A stretch of 34,937 bases of DNA from Acidifodinimicrobium sp049967035 (GCA_049967035.1 JBMFTM010000002.1:1-34937); one strand, 5' to 3'; counted from the first letter of the stretch, positions 22,146-30,876 are shown. Notes: generated by a model from the sequence alone, not told the origin. A program made the numbers and translations.

Positions 22146-22705
22146 CCAAGCCCGGATTTTTTGAGTATCTTCTTTAGGTTCCTACGAAGCTGGGCCTCAT
22201 TTCCCTCGTTCTTAAGCGTAAAATCCGAAAGTTTTTTGGTTTCATCAAGTTTGAAAATTTTCCTCTCGGCTTTGTCTTGCTTCAGGAATTCTGAGAAGTT
22301 CTTCGGCGCATCTTCCCTTTTCCTCTCTCTGATCCTGTTGTACCTGACCCTCGCTGAACACACTATCGATATGTTCTTGAAGTTTCCGTCTAATTTCTCC
22401 CTGAAAAACCTTAAATCACCTGGCGTTCTTATCCCAGACACCACCAATAGTTTTTTCCCGGATTCCTTCGCTCGTCTATAAACCATCTTCATCAAGAAGT
22501 ACTCACCATACTTCTTCCTGTAAAGGATTGGTATTTTTTGCTCATTTTCCCTTGTGATCGGTATGCCTTTCCTCTTCATTATCTCCCTCACAATGTCACC
22601 AGGCGTTACCTTATAGAATCCATACTCATTCACGAGCAGGTCAGCAATGTAATCTTTTCCGCCGCCTGGCAGTGCGCTGAGCCCCAAAACTATCATCTTA
22701 TCCAT
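22127..22705 (-). CDS. UPF0200-family P-loop kinase-like protein
   Basis: The product resembles archaeal UPF0200/COG0237-like proteins related to dephospho-CoA and nucleoside-monophosphate kinases: P-loop LSALPGGGKDYIADLL, then PGDIVREIMKRKGIPITRENEQKIP (the family GDxVRxE...GxxPTxEN region), SGIRTPGDLRFFREK, and RERKREDAPKNFSEFLKQDKAERK. In the P-loop the Ser/Thr after Gly-Lys is Asp. Substrate is unknown. The longest frame starts at a GTG (22723), but ATG 22705 places the P-loop at the usual distance. It is the last gene of psmB-fttA-UPF0200. Confidence 0.82.
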   Translation of the reverse strand: MDKMIVLGLSALPGGGKDYIADLLVNEYGFYKVTPGDIVREIMKRKGIPITRENEQKIPILYRKKYGEYFLMKMVYRRAKESGKKLLVVSGIRTPGDLRFFREKLDGNFKNISIVCSARVRYNRIRERKREDAPKNFSEFLKQDKAERKIFKLDETKKLSDFTLKNEGNEAQLRRNLKKILKKSGLGYLLTK

Positions 22706-22736
22706 GAGATTAGTACATAGCACTCAAATTAATCTC

Positions 22737-24644
22737 TTACTTTAGTCGGAGAGCGTCAAGCACTCTGGGTGCAACTGTGTCTATCCTGTCCCGGCCCCTT
22801 ATGAATTTCAAAAGCGATATTATCTTGCTCTCTTCGCCGTGATCAAGCACTATCCTCCTTGGTTTCGGCCTTATCTCTGACACATATCTCTCTAGCTCCC
22901 TTCTGTCTGAGTGGCCTGAAAAGCCCTCTATAGAATAAATCGAAGCGTTAACGTGGAATCTTCTGAGCGATCCATTGAATTCTATGTCAACTTCCTTGTC
23001 ACCGTTCTGCAGCTTTCTCCCAAGGGTCCCAGCGCCTTGGTAAGATACAAGCACAACCGAGTTGTGCTCATCTTCGCATAGGTTAGCAAAGTAATAAACC
23101 GATGGCCCTCCGTTCATCATGCCAGATGTCGCCAGTATTATGGCAGGACCCTCGGAAAGCACTTTCTTCCTCTCCTCCTCGCTGACCACATGTTTGAAGA
23201 TAGGCGAAAGGAACGGGTTGCTGTTGTACTCAATTATCCTCCTCTTTGTCTCAGAGTTCATGTATTCTGGGTAGACCGTGTATATCGCAGTCACATCCCA
23301 CAGCATCCCGTCGACTATGACATTAACATTTTGAAGCATGTCGTACCGCACCCACTCTTCTATCATCAGCATCAGCTCTTGCGCCCTTCCTACGCCGAGC
23401 ACAGGTACAAGCACCTTCCCCTTCTTGCTCACGGTTTTCTTCACTATGTCAAAGAAGAACTGCTCCGCTTCTTCTCTTGATGGCTGCGTGTCATTGTCTC
23501 CGCCGTAAGTGCTCTCCATTATCAGTGTCTCGACCCTGTCAAATTGATTTTCAGCCCTATTCAGTGTCTTCGACTTGTTGTACTTGAAATCTCCGGTGTA
23601 TAGCAAGTTGTGGAAGCCGTTGCCTATGTTTAGGTGAATCATTGCCGAGCCGAGTATGTGGCCTGCGTTGTGGAGAGTCAACCTAATATCTGGCGTGATA
23701 TCAGTCACCTCATCGTAAGACAGCCCGATTGAGTACTTCAGCATCTCTTTTATGTCGTCTATGCCGAACAGAGCCTTCTCATTGGTCTTGTTGCTCAGAT
23801 TCAGATAGTCAAGATGCAGCAAAGTCATGACATCCCTTGTTGGGAAGGTCGAGTATACAGGCCCTTTGTACCCATACTTGTAAAGGACGGGAAGGAACCC
23901 GCAGTGATCAAGATGGCTGTGTGTCACTACAACCGCATCAAGCTTTGAAAGATCCATCTCCGGCGCGTCTATCCTTGGAAACGGCTCCCTCGTGTTGCTC
24001 ACGTCTATCCCGACGTCTAAGAGCACTCTGCTTATAGGGGTCTGCACAAGCAAGGCCGACCTGCCTACCTGTCTGAATCCGCCAAGGGCAGTGAACCTAA
24101 CCCAATAATTCTCATCCACATTGTACTTAGAATAGTATATCTTTTCACCTATCGAATTCAGGAGCGTTCTCCTGAATTTTGAGTTGTTATACATCATCCC
24201 GCGTACAGCTCTTACTATATCTGATTTTATGATGGGTGACCTAGCCAGCTGTATCGACCATCCGGTCTTCTCCTTTATCTTGTCTATTATCCCATTTCCT
24301 CTTTTGTTTATTATCTCCAACCTTGTGGCTTCCAGCGTCATTAGACTCCTGTCCCTGTCAAACCAAACCTCTCTCAGGTCCGCTTCCTCAGGTACTATGC
24401 TTCTAACGTCCTTTTCAGTCTCTTTTTCATCCTGCAGGAGCGATGGATCAAGCCTGACTTCCACCCTCTTTTTTATCGTGTTCACCACGTTCTTTATGAT
24501 ATTTATGTTGTCAAGAAAGAAGTTTCTGTTCCTGGTGTAAACTATTATGTTTGATACTTCGAAGTTCATGTCCTCTATGAGTGACTTATCTCCGATTAAG
24601 TCCGTTATGTCCTTCTTTATGTCTCCCATTTGTTCTCCGCTCAA
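22737..24644 (-). CDS. fttA: KH-domain beta-CASP ribonuclease FttA (aCPSF1)
   Basis: The 635-residue protein has the exact aCPSF1 domain order: two N-terminal KH-type domains (about 1-170, ending TGWSIQLARSP), a metallo-beta-lactamase with THSHLDHCG (motif 2, about 242-250), HNAGHILGS (motif 3) and YTGDFKY (motif 4), then beta-CASP insert with LVPVLGVGRAQE and ILATSGMMNGGPSVYYF, and motif C IEGFSGHSDRREL. Family members cleave nascent RNA at U-rich sites and terminate transcription together with Spt4/5. Linkage to psmB upstream, 20 nt away, is common in archaea. All active-site residues appear intact. Confidence 0.96.
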   Translation of the reverse strand: MSGEQMGDIKKDITDLIGDKSLIEDMNFEVSNIIVYTRNRNFFLDNINIIKNVVNTIKKRVEVRLDPSLLQDEKETEKDVRSIVPEEADLREVWFDRDRSLMTLEATRLEIINKRGNGIIDKIKEKTGWSIQLARSPIIKSDIVRAVRGMMYNNSKFRRTLLNSIGEKIYYSKYNVDENYWVRFTALGGFRQVGRSALLVQTPISRVLLDVGIDVSNTREPFPRIDAPEMDLSKLDAVVVTHSHLDHCGFLPVLYKYGYKGPVYSTFPTRDVMTLLHLDYLNLSNKTNEKALFGIDDIKEMLKYSIGLSYDEVTDITPDIRLTLHNAGHILGSAMIHLNIGNGFHNLLYTGDFKYNKSKTLNRAENQFDRVETLIMESTYGGDNDTQPSREEAEQFFFDIVKKTVSKKGKVLVPVLGVGRAQELMLMIEEWVRYDMLQNVNVIVDGMLWDVTAIYTVYPEYMNSETKRRIIEYNSNPFLSPIFKHVVSEEERKKVLSEGPAIILATSGMMNGGPSVYYFANLCEDEHNSVVLVSYQGAGTLGRKLQNGDKEVDIEFNGSLRRFHVNASIYSIEGFSGHSDRRELERYVSEIRPKPRRIVLDHGEESKIISLLKFIRGRDRIDTVAPRVLDALRLK

Positions 24645-24664
24645 AAGTTATAAGAACCAGCAGC

Positions 24665-25285
24665 TTACTGACTGACTATTTTATTTATCTCTTCATCTGT
24701 GAGTTTTCTGTAGCCTTTCTTGTCTATAACGGCTATGTCAACACCCTCGCCCGTGTACACATCTCTCGCGATGGAAGCCTTGACTGCCTTGTTTGCCAAC
24801 TTGACCGCTTCTTCCAGTGTCATGTTGTCCTTGTACTCAGCCTCTAGCACGCCAAGAGCAAACACACCGCCGCTTCCAGTGACAGTGTATTTATCAAGCG
24901 TATAGGAGCCTACCTCATCTACAGCGTAAAGCTCCTGCTTCGTGTCGTATCCGCCGACGATGAATTCGGTGTAGAATATGTTCAATGAGAGCCTATTATT
25001 GAAAAGTATCGAGCTCAACAGGCCAACTGCAGCCCTTGTTGTCATCTCCTCCCCTGCTCTTATATTGTGAAGCTGGATCTCCGCCTGCATTACTTTGACC
25101 AGCGTTTGGAGGTCTGCGACCAGACCGGCGGTTGTTATTCCTATCTTTTCGCTAAGTGGAAGAACCTTCTCAGCGTTCTTATGTGCAACTATGTGGTCCG
25201 CTGACATCCTCCTATCGGCCGCCAGTATGACCCCATCCTTGTATATCAAACCTATTGTGGTTGTTCCCGTTTCCTTTGCTGCCAT
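24665..25285 (-). CDS. psmB: Proteasome subunit beta
   Basis: The 206-residue protein is an active 20S proteasome beta subunit. A seven-residue propeptide (MAAKETG) ends in Gly before the catalytic Thr8 of TTTIGLIYKDGVILAADRR. The other catalytic residues are Asp in AADRR and Lys in HKNAEKVLPL. Later conserved blocks include FIVGGYD, YTVTGSGGVFALGVLE and EAVKLANKAVKASIARDVYTGEGVD. It assembles with PsmA, which is not in the window. It leads the psmB-fttA-UPF0200 operon; a CATAAATA element about 29 nt upstream is the likely TATA box. Confidence 0.97.
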   Translation of the reverse strand: MAAKETGTTTIGLIYKDGVILAADRRMSADHIVAHKNAEKVLPLSEKIGITTAGLVADLQTLVKVMQAEIQLHNIRAGEEMTTRAAVGLLSSILFNNRLSLNIFYTEFIVGGYDTKQELYAVDEVGSYTLDKYTVTGSGGVFALGVLEAEYKDNMTLEEAVKLANKAVKASIARDVYTGEGVDIAVIDKKGYRKLTDEEINKIVSQ

Positions 25286-25411
25286 AAATCTTTTTCAGAA
25301 CTTTATATCATATTTATGGTGTTTTTTAAGTATAAAAAGCTTTTTAATTCGGATTTGTCAAATCTGTTTCCATAGCTTTTATATACTTCCACCTTCAATA
25401 TATAACATAAC

Positions 25412-26233
25412 ATGAAAGCGCGAGTGTCGTTCACGGTCGATCCCGAAATAATAGACAAGTTGGATTCTTTGGTTGACAATATCTCATACAGATCAAAAAG
25501 CGAGGCAGTGGAGAGCATACTCAAAAAATACTTCGAATCTCAAAAGAGCGCGGTTATTCTATGTGGCGGGGACCTCATCATAGAGGGGACCAATCTGTAC
25601 AGCCCGCTCGTCAAGCTAGGGTCAGAGACTATCATCGAGAAGATAATAGGACAGGTGAAAAAAGGCGGCTTTAGAAATATCATCATATCCGGCAAATCCG
25701 AGATCTTAAAGGGCGCCTTTACGCTTCTCAAGAACGGCGAGGGCTTCGGCGTGAATATCAAGTATTTTGATGACAATGAGGTGATAGGCGACGCGAAGGC
25801 ATTGGAAAAGCTGAGAGATTATATAACCTCCACTACGCTCTTCGTGCCGGGCGACTCGGTTTTCTCCATAGACCTGAAGGATATGCTGAGCTTCCATGAC
25901 TCTCACAGCAGCACTGCCTCAATAGCCGTGCTGAACACAACATCAGAAGAGTACGAGACAAATGCGTTGATCACGATAAGGGGAAACAAGATAACGAACT
26001 ATAAGAAGATAGAGACTAAAATAAAGAGCAAGCTGGTGCCCACATCCATCATGCTGTTTGAGCCGTCCCTGCTGCGTTATATCCCGCCAGGCAACATGAA
26101 CTGGAGGATACATGGCGATCTCCTCCCCATACTTGCGAAGGAGGAGTCTCTTTCAGCTTATCTTAGCAATGGCAGCTGGATCAAAATACGCTCGTTCAAA
26201 GACCTGGAGAGAGCGAGGAGTCTGCTGTCTTGA
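25412..26233 (+). CDS. Ribbon-helix-helix domain fused to a nucleotidyltransferase-like domain
   Basis: The first 45 residues are a MetJ/CopG ribbon-helix-helix: strand ARVSFTVDPEIIDKLDSLV and helix SKSEAVESILKKYF. Residues 46-273 are a sugar-nucleotidyltransferase fold (AVILCGG, PLVKLGSETIIEKIIGQVKKGGFRNIIISGK, FVPGDSVFSIDL, then IKIRSFKDLERARSLL). The signature loop GGxGTRLxP is altered: four extra residues separate GG from GT, and the following Arg is Asn (GGDLIIEGTNLYSP). Substrate and metal-binding Asp148 remains. The enzyme may be inactive, and the fold may act as a ligand sensor for a transcription factor; this is an inference. It is divergent from psmB. Confidence 0.82.
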   Translation: MKARVSFTVDPEIIDKLDSLVDNISYRSKSEAVESILKKYFESQKSAVILCGGDLIIEGTNLYSPLVKLGSETIIEKIIGQVKKGGFRNIIISGKSEILKGAFTLLKNGEGFGVNIKYFDDNEVIGDAKALEKLRDYITSTTLFVPGDSVFSIDLKDMLSFHDSHSSTASIAVLNTTSEEYETNALITIRGNKITNYKKIETKIKSKLVPTSIMLFEPSLLRYIPPGNMNWRIHGDLLPILAKEESLSAYLSNGSWIKIRSFKDLERARSLLS

Positions 26234-26304
26234 AACTACATAGACCTCATGAAATTCAACTATAAATAGTACCTAATTTCATATAGTTTTTGTCGGTGTG
26301 GATT

Positions 26305-27753
26305 ATGTCGTCTTTATATGAAATAAATCGCTCGATTGAGCAAATAATATCTGAAAGGCCGAATCATAGCAAGACGATTAAGGAAGCCGTGTCAAAGAAT
26401 TTCAAATTGGAGAACATCCTCCACACTTCCATAGATGCTGAAACAGAGTTTTTGTCTTTGCTAGACAACTATCAAACCGAGGACAAATATGAAGGCTATG
26501 AGATCCTTTCTCGCGTGCTCAAATCCCTAAATTACGTAAAATCCCAGCTTTCTGATAAATTCGGAGACGTTAAGACCGAGGTAGAGCATAAAAACGATGA
26601 AACTAAATTCAATTTTGTAGATGGGAAGAGATACAGATTACTAACGCTTTTAGTTTATCCTTCCTACAAGGGAGAGACTCAGGCAACATATTTCTTTAAG
26701 CCCATCTTGAAGGAACCAGAATTGGTAGTAGATATCTACAAGATCTTGAACAATGAAGTCGCCATGGATTTCGTGGAAAGCAAGATAAATAATCTAGTCA
26801 ATGAAGCCAATGCAAAAGAGGAGGGCGAGAGAGTCCATGTAGACGCCGACTCTGGCGATGGAAAGAAGGTAGTCAAGAGGACCATCGAGGAGATACTGGC
26901 TAGCCTTGGAGTTGAGGTCTACAAGGGCAATGTTGGTCTTTCTGACATCGGCGGATATCAGGAGATAAAGGACAGGGTAAAGAGGGAGATATTCGTTCCA
27001 TTTCTATACAAGGATCTGCTTGAAGCTGTGAAGAGTGCAAACAGAATGTCGATCAGCACAGACGTAGATTCCGCTCTCTTCTACGGCCCGCCAGGTACGG
27101 GCAAGACGATGATGGCCAGGGCAATCGCCAACGACGAGAAGGTGAATTTTCTGTACATGAACCTGTCAAAGATATACTCGGTTTGGTACAGCGAATCGTC
27201 TAAGAGGATGGAAGCCGCCATAGACAGCGCAGTGAGGTATTCGAACGAACACGGCAAGACTGTGCTCTTCATAGACGAGATAGACTCACTAGGCAGCAGG
27301 ACCTACACATATAGCACTGAAAGCGGGAAGGTCTTGAACACGCTGCTTACGAAGCTAAGCGGCATAAGCTCCCAAGACAACAAGAATCTACTGATAATAG
27401 GGTGCACCAATCTGCTGGATAACCTTGACCCGGCGCTTGTATCCAGGTTTAAGACGAAGATCTATTTCGGAATGCCTGACAAGTCAGACAGGCTGGATAT
27501 CATATCCAAATACGCGAAGAACCTGAGCAGGGAAGAGTTGGAAAGCCTCTCCGAAAAGACGCAAGGCTTCAGCGGGAGGGACATAGAGTCGATGGCCTCA
27601 ATAGCCGAGAGCAATTTTGCCTACGACCTTGCGAATAAGAATGTCACCGACAGCCATGGTTACAACATAAAGGTAGACTATTACATCAAAGCCGCCGAGC
27701 TCACAAAGAGAACAAAGGAAAATGATGAGAAAGCCAGGGACATGTACAGATGA
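26305..27753 (+). CDS. AAA+ ATPase with unrecognised N-terminal domain
   Basis: The C-terminal half is a classical-clade AAA module: GLSDIGGYQEIKDRV, Walker A GPPGTGKT (261-268), pore-loop-like NLSKIYSVWYSES, Walker B VLFIDEID (320-327), sensor 1 GCTN (Asn369), arginine finger in SRF (Arg381), and helix GFSGRDIESMASIAE. The first 200 residues, predicted mixed alpha/beta with YRLLTLLVYPSYKGETQATYFF, match no family I know; this domain should choose the substrate. Only one AAA ring is present, unlike Cdc48. ATG 26305 is preferred to TTG 26290, which coincides with the expected transcription start (TATA 26261-26268). The Ku gene is convergent, 14 nt away (27754-27767). Confidence 0.85.
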   Translation: MSSLYEINRSIEQIISERPNHSKTIKEAVSKNFKLENILHTSIDAETEFLSLLDNYQTEDKYEGYEILSRVLKSLNYVKSQLSDKFGDVKTEVEHKNDETKFNFVDGKRYRLLTLLVYPSYKGETQATYFFKPILKEPELVVDIYKILNNEVAMDFVESKINNLVNEANAKEEGERVHVDADSGDGKKVVKRTIEEILASLGVEVYKGNVGLSDIGGYQEIKDRVKREIFVPFLYKDLLEAVKSANRMSISTDVDSALFYGPPGTGKTMMARAIANDEKVNFLYMNLSKIYSVWYSESSKRMEAAIDSAVRYSNEHGKTVLFIDEIDSLGSRTYTYSTESGKVLNTLLTKLSGISSQDNKNLLIIGCTNLLDNLDPALVSRFKTKIYFGMPDKSDRLDIISKYAKNLSREELESLSEKTQGFSGRDIESMASIAESNFAYDLANKNVTDSHGYNIKVDYYIKAAELTKRTKENDEKARDMYR

Positions 27754-27767
27754 TTAATCCTTCCGCC

Positions 27768-28592
27768 TCAAAGAAGCCTATCCAGCGCAGACCTCTGCTC
27801 TTTCTTTTCCTCTTTTTTAGGTTCTTCCTTGCTTAGGATTATATCGAATATCCTTCTGATCTGCGGCGTCTTTAATTCCTCTTCCAGCGGCTTCATCTCC
27901 CCAAAAAGTTTATTCTCAGCAGCTTTGAGCTTCTTTGCGTCATACTCCCCTTCAGTGTATTGACTAACGCTGTTTATCTCATCTGAATAGTAGATGAGGT
28001 TCAACATCACCCTGTTTTTAGTTTTGTCGTAAGACAGCACCCCAATGTCCGGCCCGTTCTTGAACCCACCGCTTGACATCTTTGCGACGACCAGTGGCCT
28101 TTTGTTTTCAGTCCTCATCCAGTCCAAGATGACATCGTACAAAGCCTTGTTCCACGCAGTTTCATCCTCATCCTTGTCCACGTGAGGGTCAAGTGCGTAG
28201 CTGTCCTTTACTATCTCCGGCTTTATAGGCCTGTCATAGAAGAAATTTGTTATAAGAAGTCCCTTCTTCTGCTTTAGGCTGTCTATCTCGTCATTCGTGA
28301 AAAACACTATCTTCCCCTCGTATTCCAATCCCTTCTTCGTTTGGTTGTAATAAACGATGTCATTGCATTCCTTGCAGTAGTACAGGTGCCCTACCTCGCC
28401 GCTGTCTTTGATATGGTAGGTGTGGAACTTGAACATATCCTCCCTTGGGGAGATAAGTTTTTCATAGTCGAGCCTGAATTGATACCCCTGTATATAGGTA
28501 GGCACACTGTATTTGAACGGTTTTTTCTGCTGAGGTTTATAATTTTCGACTATCCTTAAAAGCGCTTCCTCAAGAGTGAGCTGTTTGTCCAT
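27768..28592 (-). CDS. ku: Ku-family DNA end-binding protein, bacterial type
   Basis: The 274-residue protein aligns by eye with the bacterial Ku core (PF02735). MFKFHTYHIKDSGEVGHLYYC (53-73) corresponds to the bacterial IxFHxVHxxDxGRIxYKRVC block, with a retained CxxC (Cys73, Cys76). GLEYEGKIVFFTNDEIDSL (88-106) fits the ...GxxVxIxxxEIxxL block; then a FFYDRPIKPEIV segment, and VMLNLIYYSDEINS (195-208) equals the HTLxxxDEIR block. The C-terminal tail is Lys/Glu-rich and ends SALDRLL. Ku rings thread onto broken DNA ends and recruit LigD-type ligase in NHEJ. A TTTAAAA box about 27 nt upstream supports the start. No ligase or polymerase gene lies nearby. Confidence 0.83.
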   Translation of the reverse strand: MDKQLTLEEALLRIVENYKPQQKKPFKYSVPTYIQGYQFRLDYEKLISPREDMFKFHTYHIKDSGEVGHLYYCKECNDIVYYNQTKKGLEYEGKIVFFTNDEIDSLKQKKGLLITNFFYDRPIKPEIVKDSYALDPHVDKDEDETAWNKALYDVILDWMRTENKRPLVVAKMSSGGFKNGPDIGVLSYDKTKNRVMLNLIYYSDEINSVSQYTEGEYDAKKLKAAENKLFGEMKPLEEELKTPQIRRIFDIILSKEEPKKEEKKEQRSALDRLL

Positions 28593-28653
28593 AATATATA
28601 CCTATGAAGGGCCATGTTTAAAAGCATTTAAATTTTTCTCCAAGCGCGAAAAG

Positions 28654-28664
28654 AATTTAAATAA
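28654..28664 (+). promoter_or_regulatory. TATA box of the 92-residue gene
   Basis: TTTAAATA at 28656-28663 is centred 23.5 nt before ATG 28683. In the opposite direction, GTTTAAAAG (28616-28624) lies about 27 nt from the Ku start, so this divergent region has separate boxes for each gene. Confidence 0.5.
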
Positions 28665-28682
28665 GGATATCATCATTATGGT

Positions 28683-28961
28683 ATGGAATTTAAGGATATT
28701 GAAGAACCCTCCGAAAAGATAGTAAGGGAAGGATCGAATAACTTCATAAAGATAAACCTCACAAAAGGCAAGGAAGGCGAGAGGGAGATCACGTTCATAA
28801 GCATAAAGAAAGGATACACGGTGCAGGGCGACAGCAAGCAGGAAAGGATAAAGACCAGCCTCTCCATAAACTTTGACGAGCTGCCTCTACTTATAGATGC
28901 CCTTACAGAGTTCAAAAAGAAGCTTGAATCAAGCAGCTTCAACACCGGCTCGGATCAGTGA
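28683..28961 (+). CDS. Small beta-rich protein, possible PC4/Pur-like ssDNA binder
   Basis: I do not recognise the family of these 92 residues. The pattern is an extended strand FIKINLTKG, a second strand REITFISIKKGY, a third KTSLSINFDELP, then helix LLIDALTEFKKKLESS. Three to four strands followed by a helix also occurs in PC4 and Pur-alpha repeats, which bind single-stranded nucleic acid. The resemblance is structural guesswork, not a sequence match. It is divergent from the Ku gene, with its own TATA box, and 22 nt upstream of the S16 protease gene. Confidence 0.6.
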   Translation: MEFKDIEEPSEKIVREGSNNFIKINLTKGKEGEREITFISIKKGYTVQGDSKQERIKTSLSINFDELPLLIDALTEFKKKLESSSFNTGSDQ

Positions 28962-28983
28962 AATATACTTAAATTTTGTGTTC

Positions 28984-30846
28984 ATGGACTCGAAATATAA
29001 AGCGTTGGTAATTGTTTTGGGAGTTATTGCAGTTCTAAGCCTCTCTATCAGGCTTGTTCACGGAGAGGCCGTCAATGTCATAGGCAGTGCAAGCCTTCAT
29101 ATATTCGGTGTAGAGCAGCTGGCAAACGGCAGCATAATAGGCGTGCCAGCGGTTTTGAATGTCACGGTGACAAACGGCACTGGCCAGGTTTTCCTGGGTT
29201 CCACGCCGCTGACGCAGGTAGATACGCAGGCACAGGCGGTGATTTCTACGGATGTTGCGTGCGAATCCCTCAATCTCAACTGCGATCACTACAATTTCTA
29301 TTACTTCATAACCTCTAATTCTCCAGAGGTGGGCGGACCGAGTGCCGGAGGGGCCTTCGCTATCGCAGCCATGTCAGTTCTCACAGGCAAGCCGCTAATA
29401 AGCACAGTTGCTATGACAGGCACAGCTAATCCGGACGGCAGTATAGGAATAGTCGGGGATGTCTCCGAAAAGAGTGAGGCGGCGGCGGACATGGGGATCA
29501 AGGTATTCCTATACCCTTCCTCGGACAATGTAAGCCAGTCTGCTGTTTCGTACGATGAGGCGCAGGGAATGACGCTCATCCCGATAAATTCAATTTATCA
29601 GGCTTTCCAGTATTTCACAGGCTACAATGTATCCGTTGTTTTGAATCAAAGCATATACACCCCTATGTACAATTCTTTGATGGAGAAGACTTACAATCTT
29701 TTTGATAGCTACCAGAATTCACTTTACAGCTCGATACGAAGTTTGAATCCGAACAATTCTACCATACAGTCAATCCTCCGCCTCTACAATTCTACATATT
29801 CAACTGAGGTCAGCGATGCGAAATCAGGGAAGTACTATGTTGCGGCTTCCATGGCTGTTGAGTCATCAGTGTATCTAGTCGAAGCAGAGACTCTGGACGG
29901 TCTGCAGAATGCATCTAACCAGTCAGCATACCTGCAGTCCCTGATAAACAATCAGACAAAATCCATCTCATCTGTTTACAATTATGTAGCAAATGACCAT
30001 GTCACCAACTCCTCCAACATCGACGTGAAGCTAATCGCTATAGACAGGCTTGCACAGGCTTCGTATGCCTTGAATCAGTCGGAAACTTACCTTTCCGAGG
30101 GTGACATCCCGGATGCGGTGTACCAATACTCCTTAGCCGTCGTCAAGAAGGTATCATCAATGTATTGGGAATCTATCCTGCCGGTAGGTGTCTCAAATTT
30201 CTCGCAGTCATCATATGAAAACATAAGCCAAAGCTACCTGTACAAAGCCAGCTCATACATGCAGTACACAAATCTACTTGGCGTGAACGACCCATCCGAG
30301 GTCGGCATCATGCAGCAGTACTTCACGAAGGCAAACAACTACTTCAATGAAGGGCAGTATGTCCCCTCAATATTTGACTCGCTTGAAGCGCTAGCCACTG
30401 CGCAGATGCTTATAGAGGAGAATAGCATCACCAATGTCTCATTTCCATCGGTGGAAGGGCAGATGGCCTACTCCGCACTATATGCCATTAACAACGCAGA
30501 GAAGATCGGCGTGACCCCGTTCTTAGGGATAAGTTACTATCAGTTCGCACAAAACTTCGCAGATTCAAATCAGACTGGGAGTGAGTTTTATCTGATCCAG
30601 TACTACTCATTCTCAAGGGTTTACGCTGATTTCGAGGCCAGCCTGTCAAACACATCCCTGCCGTCAGTCAGCTTGGTAAGATCCCCGATATCGCTGCCCG
30701 TTGCGAAGTCGAGCATAGAAGCGGCGCTGATGTTTATCCTTGGGATGGCTATAGGCATTCTAGTTGGCGGGGTAATGTATGAGTACAGGCTTTACCGTAT
30801 ACTAAGAAAGATGAAGAAGCAGGCAGGCAGAAGGCGCAGGAAATAG
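28984..30846 (+). CDS. Secreted, membrane-anchored S16 (Lon-like) serine protease
   Basis: From ATG 28984 the product has 620 residues: a signal peptide or anchor (about 7-24, cleavage possible at VHG-EA), a Lon-type protease domain with Ser120 in VGGPSAGGA and Lys163 in SEKSEAAA, and a long helical, Asn/Ser/Tyr-rich region to about 570 with many sequons. A C-terminal span (about 575-596) precedes a basic tail RRRRK. There is no ATPase domain. This is the archaeal family of S16-like predicted proteases outside Lon (COG1750). The frame extends upstream to 28897, but that 29-residue addition overlaps the preceding gene and would bury the signal peptide. Confidence 0.85.
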   Translation: MDSKYKALVIVLGVIAVLSLSIRLVHGEAVNVIGSASLHIFGVEQLANGSIIGVPAVLNVTVTNGTGQVFLGSTPLTQVDTQAQAVISTDVACESLNLNCDHYNFYYFITSNSPEVGGPSAGGAFAIAAMSVLTGKPLISTVAMTGTANPDGSIGIVGDVSEKSEAAADMGIKVFLYPSSDNVSQSAVSYDEAQGMTLIPINSIYQAFQYFTGYNVSVVLNQSIYTPMYNSLMEKTYNLFDSYQNSLYSSIRSLNPNNSTIQSILRLYNSTYSTEVSDAKSGKYYVAASMAVESSVYLVEAETLDGLQNASNQSAYLQSLINNQTKSISSVYNYVANDHVTNSSNIDVKLIAIDRLAQASYALNQSETYLSEGDIPDAVYQYSLAVVKKVSSMYWESILPVGVSNFSQSSYENISQSYLYKASSYMQYTNLLGVNDPSEVGIMQQYFTKANNYFNEGQYVPSIFDSLEALATAQMLIEENSITNVSFPSVEGQMAYSALYAINNAEKIGVTPFLGISYYQFAQNFADSNQTGSEFYLIQYYSFSRVYADFEASLSNTSLPSVSLVRSPISLPVAKSSIEAALMFILGMAIGILVGGVMYEYRLYRILRKMKKQAGRRRRK

Positions 30847-30876
30847 TTTTTATATCCGCGCTTCATATTAACTAAA

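Noticed and set aside
22706..22723. GTG start for the UPF0200 protein
   Set aside because: The extra residues do not belong to the family pattern, and ATG 22705 gives the normal distance to the P-loop.
26290..26304. TTG start for the AAA+ ATPase
   Set aside because: It coincides with the expected transcription start; ATG 26305 follows a weak GGTG element and is more likely.
28897..28983. Upstream extension of the S16 protease frame
   Set aside because: It overlaps the preceding gene in a different frame and would hide the signal peptide; ATG 28984 has a promoter-like element in front.
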